DNA from: Acanthaster planci
Taxonomy: Eukaryota > Echinodermata > Asteroidea > Valvatida > Acanthasteridae
Direction of reading: 5' to 3'
DNA: 64,000 bases
Assembly: GCF_001949145.1 (NCBI RefSeq)
Contig: NW_019091396.1
Span: forward strand, 785,851-849,850
Shown: positions 1 to 12,676 of the stretch, piece after piece
Layout: each line of letters opens with the position of its first letter
Position numbering within the stretch: position 1 is the stretch's first letter
Made by a program: the position numbers and the translations under genes
Notes under the pieces: model-generated
Told to the model about the DNA's origin: nothing
Seen by the model: the letters and a program-made list of their open reading frames with translations, nothing else
Databases searched by the model: none

Positions 1-124
1 TACTATTGTTTCATTTCGAATGTAGAGGCCTAAACCCTCCTCTAGAGGAAATTATGTCATTATTAAAACGTCATCGAAAATAAGCTTGATAGACTGGATC
101 AATTTTTTCTCTGATTGGTAACAG
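1..124. other. Intron or 5' flank of the DCST1-like gene
   Basis: No coding exon is seen here. A pyrimidine-rich stretch ends in an AG acceptor at 123-124, and the reading frame of the following exon meets a stop at 112-114. The exon at 125 is therefore probably spliced to an earlier exon outside the window. Confidence 0.5.
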
Positions 125-3100
125 ACGTGAAGCGGGCTGTTAAGAAGATCTGCCCATGTTTGTACCGCATCATATGGGGAGAGACATGGGAGTTTGTCAT
201 GGTGAAGACAGTACTAGGCTTCGCCTTCGGAGGCCTACTCGGTGCTGGTAAGTTTGGAGGGAAGTGCACAGATCAAGCGAATTTTCTACTCTGAGGTCAT
301 CTTAAGTTTGCATGGCAGCTCTAGGAATGACCAGAATTTGCACCACGCTCCATTCCTCATTTTTCTCAAAGTCAGTGTCACTTTTTTTTGTAGGAATGGC
401 AGTAGCAACTGTTTATGAGAAATGCTATAGTTCGCTGGTCGCGACCTTTTCTTATAAGAGGTTGCACTTCGTATAAAGTAGCTTTGTTGTACTATGATGA
501 CACGTGAACTTGCGCACTGAGATTCATACAGATCGAAGTTTTTAGGCTAGAGGATTTGTTTCTTTTATTTTTCAGCCCTCTATTTCTTCGTGATAAATCG
601 TATAACCGCCCTTCCACCCGACGGTCGGGAAGCGTTCGGAGCTGTCATCACCCTTGTGCTAGCGGCAGGCTTCGCACTGTCACTTCAGCTGCGATGTATT
701 ATGATTCTCGTTCTGCCGAATTTCTTCGGTCGACACGGCAGAAGTCTTCTCGCCTCGTTCGCCTTTGTCCTGTTGCTCAGTGGTAAAGTTTGGGGTTTGT
801 ACAACCGGTACAGGGCATCGACGATTTCTTGCCCCAATTTTAAACTAGAAGAGGCATTTCGCTCCACTTCTGTAATACAACGTGCATTACTTATTCCCTT
901 AGGCGCAGGCGTTATAGTATTAAAACTGATTACATGTAACTGACCAATCAGTGGCCTAGTGAAGTGCAAGCAGTCCTATCGATCCGGTTCGTTTCAAGTT
1001 TAAACCACGTCCACTGCACATGCACACTGCACACAGAGTTATAAGCATTGATCGTCATTAACGTATGTGGAACCGTGGAAACGGAAGTTAACGCGGAACT
1101 TCAGTGTTCTTCCAATGAGAGCCTGCAATCAGTGGCGCGTCCGCGTGTACATGGCAAAGTCACTTACGAACCGGATTGTTGCACCAAGGGAAAGTCGTGC
1201 CCAATTGAAAAGCAGTACCAATAAGAATATGGAACATTCGGCCAATCAAAATGAGCGCAGAGTTCTTAAAGGAATAAGAGTGAGCGATTGGATCTCTGCT
1301 GGTGACGTAATCAAAATTGACATCTGTCGGTGATGTACGCTGTGTGCATGTGTCAATTCTTTTCAAAAGGTTTTACTTTTATGGTTGAGTTGCATGGGGT
1401 CTTTTGTTTATGAACTTGGAAGTGACTCGTGGGTAAATAACACAAATTGGTTGTGAGTGTCAGGGGCGTGGAGGTTGGGAGAGAGCCCCCCCTAATAATT
1501 CCAATCGGCAAATATAGCTTCGAAGGTAAATGAATCCAACACTAGTATATAAACGATATACCTTGGCCATCGGCATTCCCCCCTGAAGCACAAACTGTAT
1601 ACCACAGATTTATATTTAATACAACATGAGGTTGCTGAACAAAATACAAGTCGGCAAATTGACTCTGCCACCACCAAAGTTGCCTTTGCTACGCCCCTTT
1701 TGAACGTACATGCAACTGCGGTTCTTGGCATTTATGGCAACCGGCAGGTCCTGTCAATAACATCGTGAGAAATTCCAAGGAGTCGGCCCGGGCTATCTCG
1801 TGCACTTCCTCGCTGACGTTCAACCACAGCAGAGAACTCTTCTTGCTCCTTCACAAGCCTTTCACTGATGCCTTCCAGAACGTTAGGGTAGGATCGATTA
1901 TGGTAGATTAAAAGATGCATTTCAAGGGAAGTTTTTTTAATGGACATCATGTGATGGAGTAAGGATTTTTCCAAAACGTTTTGCTGACATGAGAAGTCCA
2001 GGAATTTTCAGGGGGGGGGGAGCTGATATGTTGCAGACGAACCATAGAGAGAGACCCTGAACACCAAATTGTGATTTGGGACAGGAAATTTGGGAGAATT
2101 TGTGGTATCTTGTAAGTAGTTAATATAATTTAGAGATCAGTAAGCCACTCAATAGTCGTCTTTCGTAGACCCTCAAATTCTCATCCTCTGAAAAAATATA
2201 TGTAGTTCAGAGAACAGACGAAAGGTAAATACATTTTTAGAGTATGGCATAATTTTTGTCGAATTGAAGGCACTTTGAAAAACAAAATTAAAAAATAGCT
2301 GGTTTAGGCTGGACAGATTTAGTAGAGACAAGACTAAAAGGCACCCCTCTACACATTTGGAATACTGAACAAACTTCTAGCAGAGCCATGCACTCGTGGA
2401 ATGGCAAATAACATCATTATGTCGTGCTACCCACTGCCTTCAAAACAGCACCATCAAATGAAGGCACGCCACAAAATACATGCATGTCCTATGACTCGTA
2501 ATCCATTCCCACCCGGATGCCGCGAAAAACTGCAGGGACGGAGCGAAGAGATCGAACGCGAGGCCAAAAATGTCCAACAGGAATTTCTAGACTTTGAGGA
2601 CGAGGTGGAAGGAAACGATGTCGGTGGTGGAAAGAAGAGGAAGTACTCCGGCACACAATCACCAGAAACACTGGAGAAGGCTTACAACTTCAGGAATGCC
2701 GAGAGATGCGAATGTAAGGCAATCAATAAAGACACTACATGGAAGTTTTATCCTTGTGAACAAATTGTATAACAAATAATTGAAAAACCAAAGTACAAAA
2801 TATGTAACCTGAATGCGATTTGTGAGTAATACAGCATTTGTATATAAAATGTTAGACTGTTTGTCATACACATTAATCTACATATCTTGTGGTCTTGTCC
2901 CTTCATCAAAGCAATGTTAGAAGGTAGGACTTGACCAAGTGTTATGTACTATTTGATTGACTTCAGATATATGTATTTATAAGTGTCCTGAGATTTGAGT
3001 AGTGCCTTCATAAAAAGTGGAGGGTGACCATGCAGAGACTTAACTTTATACATGAGCAGAGCATCTTAAAACAGAACTGTAGTGTCTCAAAACAACAGCA

Positions 3101-6100
3101 GAGTGACTTGACATGGAAAAATTCTACATGAAAATACAAACACTAACTTGTGGCAGATATCTTTTCCTTTTCCAGATTTGTTTGACAAAGGAATGCAGAC
3201 GTGCAAGAGGGAATTAAAGAAAATGGAAGACGAATGCTTCAACCAGAAAAAGGGGCTTTTTCAAAAGCTCTTTTGTCTCCCACTGAAATTTGAAAGAATG
3301 TGCAATCTGGTTAATTGTAAGTAGGCATTCTCAGATGCTTATACACACATCCATTTCAGGCTGACAAGCATCTGTCAAGCTAGAATCTGTATGTGAACAT
3401 GACAGGGATATTTACTCTGCCCAGCAATGACATTCCGTAGGGTGGATGCCCTGCATGCATGCGCTTATTTCCCCACGTGAGGTGACAGAGTATTCACAAG
3501 TGTTAAATTCCACAACCGTTTGTGTGTGGCTCAGTTATACACCACCAGTGATATTTGATTGTCAACCTAGCCTCTTCCTGTGTCACTGGCTGGTGAGTAA
3601 TCATATCGAGAGCCTGAGATGCCTATCGAGTCATCCAGAGTTGTAAGGTTTCAAGATAGTGACTCAATTTGAGTGTAACTCGAGTCATGATTTTCTGGCA
3701 ACTATGCATGAGTCCCAATGGGTATTGACTCCACTTGACTCAAGTCACTTTTGGGGTGTGTCTCAGTTATACGCCACCAGCAATATTTGATGGACTTGAC
3801 TTGAGTCACGATGTCAAAACGATTGACTCAAGTCCCAAAATTTAGTGAGTCATAAGTGGGCCCCCCCAGATCTGACCTTGAGTGCTCCTTGGATATACAT
3901 AGACAAAATTTCAGAAAGAAACAAGTGGAGCTCCTCAGGAAGTTCATCATACCGTATGGCTAGTGTCCAAAGCTCTTGCCTCTCACCACTGAAGTCCTTG
4001 GTTCGATTCCCAGCCCGGGCCATGATGAGATTAGTTGCTTGGTTCTCTCCAGTGCCACGGGGGGTTTTCCGTGATCAACACTAACTGTCTTTGCTCCATG
4101 GGCAGATGTAGGTCATTTCATGGCTGCTCAATGTGTCCTTGCATACCTTTGCCTAGAACATGTTTGCAGCTGACTTTACAGTGCGCATGAACACATGTTG
4201 TATGAAATTTTTGCTTAATAAATGAATACATTGTAATTCCCAATGATCAATTTTTGTTTCCCTTGGGTTGCAGTGTTTCGGTTCATATGTAAACAAGTCC
4301 CCGAGGCGCCTTCAGAATTTGGCGAGATGTACTTGACGCTAAGAAGAGGAATCCACTCCTTTGATACTAACTTCAAGGTGGACCTACGTTGGCAAGTACG
4401 TCATTGGACGCTCAAATGGGCACCAAACATTTATCTGTCACAAAAGAATGCTTCAATCAGTTTCAGAGGCATCTTTTATCTCTGGAAGACACCAGTTTCT
4501 CCGAAATTTGTTCTCTCCTACCTTTTATGGACTTTCTTACCTCACAAAATAAATAATCTTTCAGTGTGATAGTATTTGCCTGAAAATTTCATGCAGTCTT
4601 GGAAATCTTTAGTCTACTGTTTAAGTTCTCTTTTGTGTCTCTGTTCACAGGGACTTGCTAAACACCTCATCACCTCCTTACCCTCTTTGGCCTCATGCAT
4701 GGTTTTGAGAAAAATCCCCCACTTGGGGCTTAGATTTTCCTGTAAATGATTCTTTGGAGCAGTGGTGAATATCAACGATAACAAAAGACTTATTTGGCTT
4801 CTGGTCATTCAAACTTTTGGTCATCCTTTGCCATTTAGATGACCAAGTTCCCAGACATCCTGAATGGCACATCGATAACCGAGGTCCGGGCGAGGATGGC
4901 ATACGAGATGAGAGTGCGCAAGCAGTGGTTTGAGGCCATCACAGCCCTGGCCAAAATCTTCCTGTCATTCATGTTCATCCTGGTGTTCAAGAGGTAAAGC
5001 AGAACAGATGTCAGGAGCTGGAGACTGATGTAAATTGAGCCGTTATGTCCTGGCCCCCAAAATGAAAAATGCAATTAGATTCTCATGAATTAACAAACCC
5101 TACGTGAAACAGTCTGGAGAGTGTCTGCCAATTTTATGCCCTTATTTTAGGATTACTGCCAAAAGGTGCAAATTATCGTCCACACCTGGAGTTTGGAACC
5201 TTCCACACCCATGAATTCAACTCCTACCATGTGTATGCTTGCATAGACATATACAGGTACAGTTGAACCCCAGTCATGAGAGTCATGAGACCACTCTCAA
5301 TATGCCATCAAGGCTTTATAACATGGAAAAGTTTCGATCACAAGTCAGTTTGTATTCGCTTTCTGATATAGATAATGCCCAGCTCCCCCCTGTTGTAACA
5401 ATTAAGGTACATGCAAGTTGGTACCTGACTAAAAATTTAAAAGCACCCTTGTGGTTTACTAATGCTCAGAAAAAAAAATGAATGGTAATTGTTTGCAGGA
5501 ACTCGTAAAACTCCACAGCTCTTCACCAAGTGTGCCATTTACACTAAAACTATCCAGTGGGACTTCAGTTATGCAATTTTTGTTTGTAACTGTTTTTTTT
5601 TTTTTTTTTTGGCTTCACTGACAGTGCAAGCAACTACAGTTCCAAGTACCTGACAAATGTCAGCTTTGACAATGTCTACCTGACAGCTTACTTCAGGAAA
5701 ATTGATGCGAGGAGAAGAAAACAGGTGAATTCTCAACAAGTTGTGAAAAAACACAAGTTAGCGCATTGTACCATTGAAATTCATGATTTTGTCACCGGTT
5801 ATGTGAATAGGTTGTAACTTAGTTTGAGACGGGATAACTTATGGGGGACTGGTGATGGACTTGAGGGACTTGTGATGGACTTGAGGGACTTGTGATGGAC
5901 TTTACCACAGCCATACTTAGTTCTTACAAACTTTCACCATTCTGTTATTCTCCTTGGTATCCACAGAATAAGAGGACACTCCTTCCACAGAAGAAGTCAG
6001 AGTCAAATGACATCATCGAAGCTGCCCGCTGGAAACTTAGACGGGAGGAAAAGAAATCAATGGTCAGTAACTGGAACTTCCGACACAAATTTGTGCATCT

Positions 6101-9100
6101 CAAAGGGGGTCAATTAACCGAGTACCAATTCATGAGACAGGTGAATCAATCACATCATCCAGTCTCAAGTCAAATCGTTATCCAAATAACTGATGAAGAT
6201 GTTCCTACAGTATGTCAAGGTTCATACCCAGTCGCTTGTAACCAGACTTAAGCCCTTATAATTAAGGGGAACTCAAGTGCAACATGGACCCCCTGCCTAA
6301 CGCAAATTCTGGCAGTGGGTCATTTTTTTATCAAAGTAAAAAAAATTCAACTAAATAAAAATAAACAACCGTCCAGAGTTGTGCCTTAAATTTTCTTCAA
6401 CTTGAAAGCTACAGTAAAAAAGTGTTAAGTAAACATGGGTACACAACAGAAAAGGGTGGACTTTCATAGGGTACTGCTCCAGTGGAAACATTTTAAAGCT
6501 GTTTTTAAAAAATGTAGTTTTGATGAGGTTATCAACTTTATTTCCCTACACATCCTTTCCTGGAGCCTCCTTGAATACTCCTAAAACTTCCACTCTCCTG
6601 GAAACCATGGTGGATCATTTGTTCTCAACTTTAACAGGCATCATGCCCATATAGAAAAATATCAGCTGGGTGCTACAGGTCCCCTTAACTTGCCAGAATT
6701 CCAAACATCCTGGAGTTTTTTTGAAGGTGCTGCAACAATGATGCTATTATTTTGTGGGTTGATATTTTCCTGTTTTCTTCTTTTTTTTTGGACAAGGTTG
6801 TAGGTACAGTAAGACTGCTCATGCAGGTCATCGTGTCGGTAATTTTAGTCTTCTTTGACAGCCTCTTCTACAACATGCTGGACCTGATTCGACGGCACAG
6901 TCATGTGGATTTCACCTTTAAAGGTTAGTCTCCATTCAAGGTGCCAGGGTGGAATGAGACTCATGACTCAGAAAATAAATTGACAAGCTGCCATAAAGCT
7001 TTGTGGTTCACACCAACTTCGAGATATCACGTTTGTATAGGAAGTATGCATGTCCAGGCAAGTTTAAATTGACATCAGTCCTAATTTTGAATGGCTGGTT
7101 AGCTCTGCACCATGCAGTCAAGTACTTGAGCATTGCATTCCCTTAAATGAGGGCAATTTGGAGTGTTAATGGTCACATCATTGCATTTGATGTATGAAAT
7201 ATCTTGTGAGTTAATCGAACTTCAAGGAACCCAAATCAAACCTTGCCCTTTATTCTTTTTTATGTGTCTTCCTTAAACTTCAGTTTGATTTAACAAGTAA
7301 GAAAACCGTTTTTTCTGTCTATCTTTTAACGTCTTAAGTACACTCTGAGCTTGTCAGGGTCCTTGGGCCAGCTCAAATCATAACAAAAGTACATTTTGAA
7401 CTAGGACACTAAGATGGGTAGAAATCTCTTGTATTTGATGTTTTGTAAAGGTGACAGTCTTACCATTACAGGTGAGCATGCCCTTCGAATCGGTGTCTTA
7501 GGAAATGGGATCATAGCCAAGCTATTTAAAAAAGTTCTGTCTGCATTCGACCAGCATCATGCTGTGAACAAGTTGAGCAGTAACAAGCGTAAGTTCAGCT
7601 GCTCCGCCGTATCAGTTTGAACATGTACATCCAGAATTTGACGCACAGACTCTTTACAAAACTGATTTCAAATTAATCTGCCAATATTCCCCCTTTTCAA
7701 GATTTCTTGGTAGTTTCAACTGGAAAAAAAACAGAAGTCAAATCATATACACTCACCTCACAACTGGAAAATAGTTCACCGGATTTGCTATTCACTAATC
7801 AAGCCAGCTTGTTCTCAGTTTTAGAATAGGGTTTGAGTATTGCTCACTTAGTTATTTTCCCTGTTAAATGCAATAAGTGCCGATTGAAAATGGATTCCAG
7901 GTTGATAACAGTAAAATGCACTCCTACGGTGACTTTTTTGTGCTCACAAAATATAAAAAAAACATGGCCCAAGAAACTCAGCCAATCCACTGAGGCCTTC
8001 TCTCTTCAAATCCAGAATGTCTCCCTCGACCCCACCAGCCAGATCAGCAGATGATCATCATGATCTTTGGCGTGCTCGGGGGCATCTGGCTGCTCTTGTA
8101 CTTCCAAGCCTACGGACTGCGATTACGGAGAGTCATCTGTGCTTACTTCTATCCAAAGGTAAGAAAAGTGTGTTCGGGGCCCAAAGTCATAGGGCTGGAT
8201 GGCCAAAACAATCAGCAGATGAAACTTAATGTAGGGATCTGGGAATTCCCAGTTTAATTTAGCGAATTGTGTGACCTTTGNNNNNNNNNNNNNNNNNNNN
8301 NNNNNNNNNNNNNNNNNNNNNNNNNNNNNNNNNNNNNNNNNNNNNNNNNNNNNNNNNNNNNNNNNNNNNNNNNNNNNNNNNNNNNNNNNNNNNNNNNNNN
8401 NNNNNNNNNNNNNNNNNNNNNNNNNNNNNNNNNNNNNNNNNNNNNNNNNNNNNNNNNNNNNNNNNNNNNNNNNNNNNNNNNNNNNNNNNNNNNNNNNNNN
8501 NNNNNNNNNNTTTCCAAGTTTTTTTCGGAAAAGCGGGGTGCTGTGAGAGGCGACTGGGAAAATGGACGTTGTGATGGCTCGGCCGGGAATCACATAGATT
8601 AGCACCGGTTTAATTGTCCAAGCAGTTGTGATTATAAAAGAAATCCAGTCCACTTGACACACCCAAGTCTTTCAGTGTCTGCTGAACTTTCTTTTTGCCT
8701 GCCTGGCCTCCAATTCCCCCTTCAGTGGCAGACGGACTGCCGCCCCCGAGCGATCGGCCAGGGGGCCGGACCGCTACAAAAAGCAAATCTGTTTCTTGCT
8801 GAATTGTACCAGACATGCAGCTGGCAAAGACTTCTCAACTTGTACTTGAAAGAAATCTTGCCTAAAATCCCAATCTTGTGGTCAAATCCTCACGGGCAGG
8901 TCCAACATAAACTCAACACAACTTTTCCAATCTTAAGTCGAGTCACAGTCATTCAAAAGAACATTCCTTTGTCATTCCTCATCAGAACAGAACTGTGGTT
9001 TGACTCGTGACTGATTTTCGATTGACTAATGATAAGATGAAGGCTGTGACCATGACGAAAGGTCACGCTTGTGATGGGTAATAACACATGCACGTACAGC

Positions 9101-11944
9101 TGTAATGAAGCCACTGGCTTGCAAAATGCACCCACTTCCCGCATGAGCTTGTACTCCTAGCCAACTCTACCATACCCGATGTACTCGTTGATGGCAGAAC
9201 ACGTCTGTACAACAGTAGTTATTTTTAAATTTAAATCAGCCTCTGGAAATGATCTGAAGGCCGAGTCAGATATGTGAAGGGAATTTCTTACCCTGAATGA
9301 AATTGAGAATGAGCGCACATCAGGCCTTCAACACCGGTATCGCTATCAGTGATATAATAGAAGAGATAGAGTTGGTATTCTATCCTGTTCCCTGCCGACA
9401 TCCAAGACTACCTTCGTCATTGACGTTTTTCTATTTGGATTTGGCCACCCCACAGAAGGAGAAACAGCGTGTCTTGTTCCTGTACAACGACCTGCTTAAG
9501 AAGAGAGTAGGCTTCCTGAAATACATGAGACTGAAGGTGCGACAGCTTGCCAGGGAGAAGAAACTGGCGGTAAGGTAGACCTTGCCTTAAATTCCACAGG
9601 CCCAACCTTGTACAAGAAAATGGCTTAGACTGACCATATCGTCGCATATCTGACAAACCGACAAATAAGAAATATCACGGTTTTCGAGAAAACATGTTTT
9701 CTGTTAGGCAGTTATTGCGTGCTCATTTTTGATATCTAATTCAACCCTCTTTTGATCTCTGTGTATAAAATAGACAAAATTGGTCTTTAAAATCATTTCC
9801 TAACTTGCGTTTTGACTCTGTGTGCAATACTTTGAATACTGCTGTCAAACCTATTCGTCAGTTGGTGAGATAAAAATCTGAAAATCACCAGAACGGTCGA
9901 TTCGCCAATTTGTCAGATATGCGATGATATCATCATGGATCCCCCATCCCTGTGATGCTCCGACCAATTGAAGCTGTGACGTCATCACCTACTGCTGGTC
10001 AATTAAAGTCCCATGTGCATGCACTTGAGTAAAATGTCGACGCTTGGAGAATACAGTGAGGCATATTAACTACTTCACAATGGAGGACGTGCATGACGTA
10101 CATGGCTGTCTGATCAAAGATCAAGTGAAAGCTACGCTCAAGAATTTGGAATCTGTCATGAACAAATGGGCAGAAACTACTCAAACCAGGCCAGCTTGGA
10201 TGCGCCTCTGCCAACAAGATATTCAAATGATCGAGCCCAAAAGACGTCAAGCAGTGGATCAGAGACGTGCCGGTTGAAAGAGAAGGCAGGCTGAACTCCA
10301 CAAGGTCTCATCCAACCTGCCTTTCAATGCTCTTTTTGTGACAAGACTCCTATTAGGGAATAGGGAAGTTTGCCCACAAAAGAACCCACCGGAGAGGTCA
10401 GTCTTCTTCAACTGATCCTCGATATCGATGTGGCCAACATGGCTGTCTGTATGTAGGCGTGGTCATTGGCATTATGGCACTAACAATAAAGGGCTTGGAA
10501 TTGACCTCCATCTCCTGTTAACTGTTTATCAGTTACTGCTTGGTTCCCCTTCCCGCCGTGTTGAACTTGGACTTGGACTGCTGTGCTCGGCCAATTGTAG
10601 CAAATACATGTATTGATCTATGGACCTGCCTCAGAGTGTTGAAAAAATATGAGGCTGTAGTGAAAAATCTTGTACAATACTGCTAAAGTGATTCTAAGCA
10701 AATCACTTGTGGGGAAACTGAAGGAGGCAGTGGCCAATTTATTACTTGAGGCTGAATTGTGTCACCGATTTCAGGGCCCTGCCTGTGTTAAACACTGGCC
10801 CTTAACTGAGCTTATACAGTTTGGTCGATTGATTGTAACTTACCTCTCGTCAGGACAAGATTGGAACTCTTCGGACATTGCGAACCCGCTGTCCTCGCCT
10901 GTGCTGCTGGCTGGCCCTCTGCAAGCTGGGCCGGCGCAAGTGCCTGGTATGCGAAGACTACGAGGGGGCGGGCTTCCAAGAGTGTCCCACCGAGGGGTGC
11001 GACTTCATCTACTGCAAAGACTGCTGGAAGGATGTTAAGGTGAGGGTCTGGGAAACTGGTTTAGGGCAAAGTGCAGCCATCGTGTTTGCACCTGATGTGC
11101 TACCGATATGTTTCACACTAAAAATAGACTTAGTGGTTACCACCGGGGTTTCAGGCTTTTTAGAAACTTAAAATCAAATGGGCGGTGTGAACACTTTGAA
11201 ATGAGGTCAAATTTACCTAACTGGCCAGAGCCCACCTCCGTCCTAGTCCCATTGACCCTCTCATGCCGAGCTCAACTCTCAACAGCACTATTTTTATCCT
11301 CTGAAACTCTTCAACTCACTTTAGAAGGTCACACTGACTGCATAATGAAGACTTTCACTGTAGTGTTCCGACGGGTTACGCAAGCATGTAAAGGGCATGG
11401 GAGGCATGACAGATGGCCCAAACAATGCGGGCGATAAACAATAGCGCGCCTCCAAGAGTTTGTAACGTGTTGACCAATCACAGAGCGCAAAATCTGTCGA
11501 CCCTTTCAAAATGCGCATTGGGTTGAAAAGAGCCACTGCTGGTCGGCAGTGTTCATTTGTTTGTAGCAATGCGACCGTAATGCATGCATTTCATAGTTGT
11601 CCGTGAACTGCCAAAGTTCAGTTCCAACCAGAGGAGCCTCTGTCGCTAAGAAAATTGCACCCTCTCTTGGTCTAGCTCGAGGCTCACAGTGTAAGACTGA
11701 ATGACTTGTGATAGACTTGCCGGGACTTGTGACGGACTCACCTTTACCACTAACACCAGCTGAGGTAAAAACAGGCTTCTTTACGACATCCAGTTTTCGG
11801 GCAAGCAAAAGTGACTTGGTTGGGTTGCACATACCTGCCAAGTTTAATCTCCTTTCCTCCCTCCTCTCGCTCTTCCAGATGAAATGCTACGCCTGCAAGG
11901 TCTACGCCAGCGGGAGTGATGATGACTTCTTCTCAGACGACTAA
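125..11944 (+). CDS. DCST1: DC-STAMP domain-containing protein 1-like, membrane protein with C-terminal RING (5' partial)
   Basis: Sixteen exons keep one frame: 125-247, 394-429, 576-782, 1748-1887, 2536-2713, 3176-3316, 4274-4395, 4839-4993, 5625-5724, 5967-6062, 6797-6923, 7472-7588, 8016-8158, 9456-9569, 10854-11039, 11879-11944. They give about 682 residues, close to vertebrate DCST1. Hydrophobic segments lie in exons 1, 3, 8, 11 and 13. Family marks are RCE..F..GM..C in exons 5-6, SFDNVYLTAYFRKIDARR in exon 9, LRRVICAYFYPK plus RVLFLYNDLLKKR in exons 13-14, and a C4C4 RING followed by an acidic tail. DCST1 and DCST2 act on sperm in gamete fusion (fly sneaky and worm SPE-42/SPE-49 are relatives); mammalian DCST1 is also reported as a ubiquitin ligase. 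The RILFLYNDLLKK-like stretch and acidic end favour DCST1 over DCST2. The exon 2 donor and the exon 4-5 junction are the least certain. The true start is not seen. Confidence 0.88.
3520..3850. repeat. Degenerate GACTTGAGTC-rich repeat with an internal direct duplication
   Basis: The stretch carries many copies of GAGTCA, TGACTC and GACTTGAGTC in both orientations. A block of about 40 bp (CTCAGTTATAC followed by CCACCAG and ATATTTGAT) occurs at about 3528 and again at about 3763. The motifs resemble inner parts of hAT-type elements seen elsewhere in this window, so a decayed hAT copy is the likeliest source. It lies in the DCST1 intron after exon 6. Confidence 0.4.
3950..4230 (+). mobile_element. 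tRNA-derived SINE-like element
   Basis: A box-A-like sequence (TGGCTAGTGTCC) is followed about 40 nt later by a strong box B, GGTTCGATTCCCAGCCC at about 4000. About 200 bp of unrelated body and an AATAAATGAAT tail come next. No tRNA cloverleaf with paired acceptor arms is apparent, so this is a SINE rather than a tRNA gene. It sits in the intron just before DCST1 exon 7. Confidence 0.5.
5836..5900. repeat. Short tandem repeat of a 20-bp unit containing ACTTGTGATGGACT
   Basis: Two to three copies of GATGGACTTGAGGGACTTGT occur head to tail in the intron between DCST1 exons 9 and 10. The unit shares ACTTGTGATGGACT with the hAT-type elements at 15104 and 51396, so it probably grew from a fragment of that family. 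Confidence 0.5.
8281..8510. other. Assembly gap (230 N)
   Basis: A run of unknown bases in the intron between DCST1 exons 13 and 14. The flanking exons join in phase, so no coding exon needs to be missing. Confidence 0.99.
8945..9015 (-). mobile_element. Fragment of hAT-type element
   Basis: The stretch AACATTCCTTTGTCATT is the reverse complement of an inner part of the larger element near 52000. It is bordered by GTCGAGTCACAGTC and GACTCGTGACTG, which are roughly inverted. This is an intronic remnant with no coding capacity. Confidence 0.4.
9636..9930. mobile_element. MITE-like element with terminal inverted repeats
   Basis: The left end reads ATATCGTCGCATATCTGACA and the right end is its near-perfect inverse, TGTCAGATATGCGATGATAT. 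About 295 bp of AT-rich non-coding sequence lies between them. It starts shortly after the DCST1 exon 14 donor. A clear target-site duplication was not found, so the superfamily is unassigned. Confidence 0.6.
10060..10277 (+). pseudogene. Decayed non-LTR retrotransposon tail (LINE ORF2 C-terminus-like)
   Basis: An open stretch ends in about 70 codons containing WAETTQTRPAWMRL and a basic KRRQAVDQRRAG end. Many animal LINE polyproteins end in a similar pattern: a Trp-Glu segment, an acidic-Arg-Pro-x-Trp-Arg motif, then a basic helix. The resemblance is from memory of the family pattern and is not close. No upstream reverse-transcriptase domain is visible, so this would be a 5'-truncated copy in the last large DCST1 intron. 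Confidence 0.35.
11425..11590. mobile_element. Partial copy of the CACAATAG MITE family
   Basis: The sequence AACAATAGCGCGCCTCCAAG and the downstream stretch with GCGCAAAATCTGTCGAC match, in reverse orientation, the complete element at 13581-13783. One end is intact and the other is eroded. It lies in the final DCST1 intron. Confidence 0.5.
11690..11750. mobile_element. Fragment of hAT-type element
   Basis: AAGACTGAATGACTTGTGAT followed by GGGACTTGTGACGGACTC matches the right arm of the element at 51396-52127 (AAGACTGAATGACTTGTGATGG). Only this short piece remains in the last DCST1 intron. Confidence 0.45.
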
Positions 11945-12670
11945 GGAGCAGGCTGGAGTCCAACTTGCCGTTGCAGTCTTCGTTTCACACCGAGACTGCC
12001 GAGGCCAACGGGAAAAGAATACCTTGAATCAATGAACGAGGTGCAACTGTGGAGTAACACTGATGTTAGAGCTTCTTCTGTGCTGAATCTTCCATTCAGG
12101 AATACGCCAGACGGGCTTGAAAATGACACATCGTTTTGTTGAACATTGTGGGGACTTGTTTGTAAGTTTGAACTTGAATGTTCTAAGCAGTAACAAGGCT
12201 TATGTTCAGGGTCCACCTTCCACTATGGTACATAGTTGGCGCATTCATACATGCATTATGGTCATGTGCTAAGTCAACGACCATAAATTGGGTGCAATGC
12301 CTTTTCTGGGTCTAAACCTACACTGGTGGGGATTTCACTAGGTTGAACCACTGTCGTAGAAGCGTTACTAGGCTAATGCAATGTCTCCAAGAAAGTCTTG
12401 GCTATACAGACATCTGTTACAGCATGGAGCACATTGCAATTAAACACAGTGGAAGAGATTGCTTCAAATAGTTCCTTGAGTGTCAAAAATCACGTGTAAA
12501 AAGACATCCCACTTACCTTGTCACCTGCCAACATCACAGACACATCTTCATTGTAGCAACTATCATTCAGGCAGTTACCTTGTTCTCTGCTGTAATTATT
12601 GTGAGCCAATGATGATTTCCCACACCAATAACATGACCAGCTGTACGGGGCACTTTCGATGTTACATATG

Positions 12671-12676
12671 AATAAA
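12671..12676 (+). terminator. DCST1: Candidate polyadenylation signal for DCST1
   Basis: An AATAAA hexamer lies 727 nt after the DCST1 stop, with T-rich sequence downstream. Use of the site is inferred; other signals may exist. Confidence 0.3.

Larger units (their letters stand above)
10854..11944 (+). other. DCST1: C4C4 RING finger encoded by the last two DCST1 exons
   Basis: The translated exons give four cysteine pairs in order: CLVC, C-P-T-E-G-C, YCKDC and CYAC. The last pair is in the terminal 66-nt exon, which ends SGSDDDFFSDD and a stop. All eight ligands are present and there is no histidine, which matches the atypical RING of DCST1/DCST2 rather than a C3HC4 finger. An intact zinc site suggests the gene is functional and that ligase activity is possible, but activity is inferred from family knowledge. 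Confidence 0.85.

Noticed and set aside
4000-4020. tRNA gene
   Set aside because: A box B is present, but stems do not pair and a SINE-like body and tail follow.
8123-8662. Long frames spanning N runs (also at 27636-28157 and 51243-52038)
   Set aside because: The apparent length is made of unknown bases; nothing on either side supports a gene.
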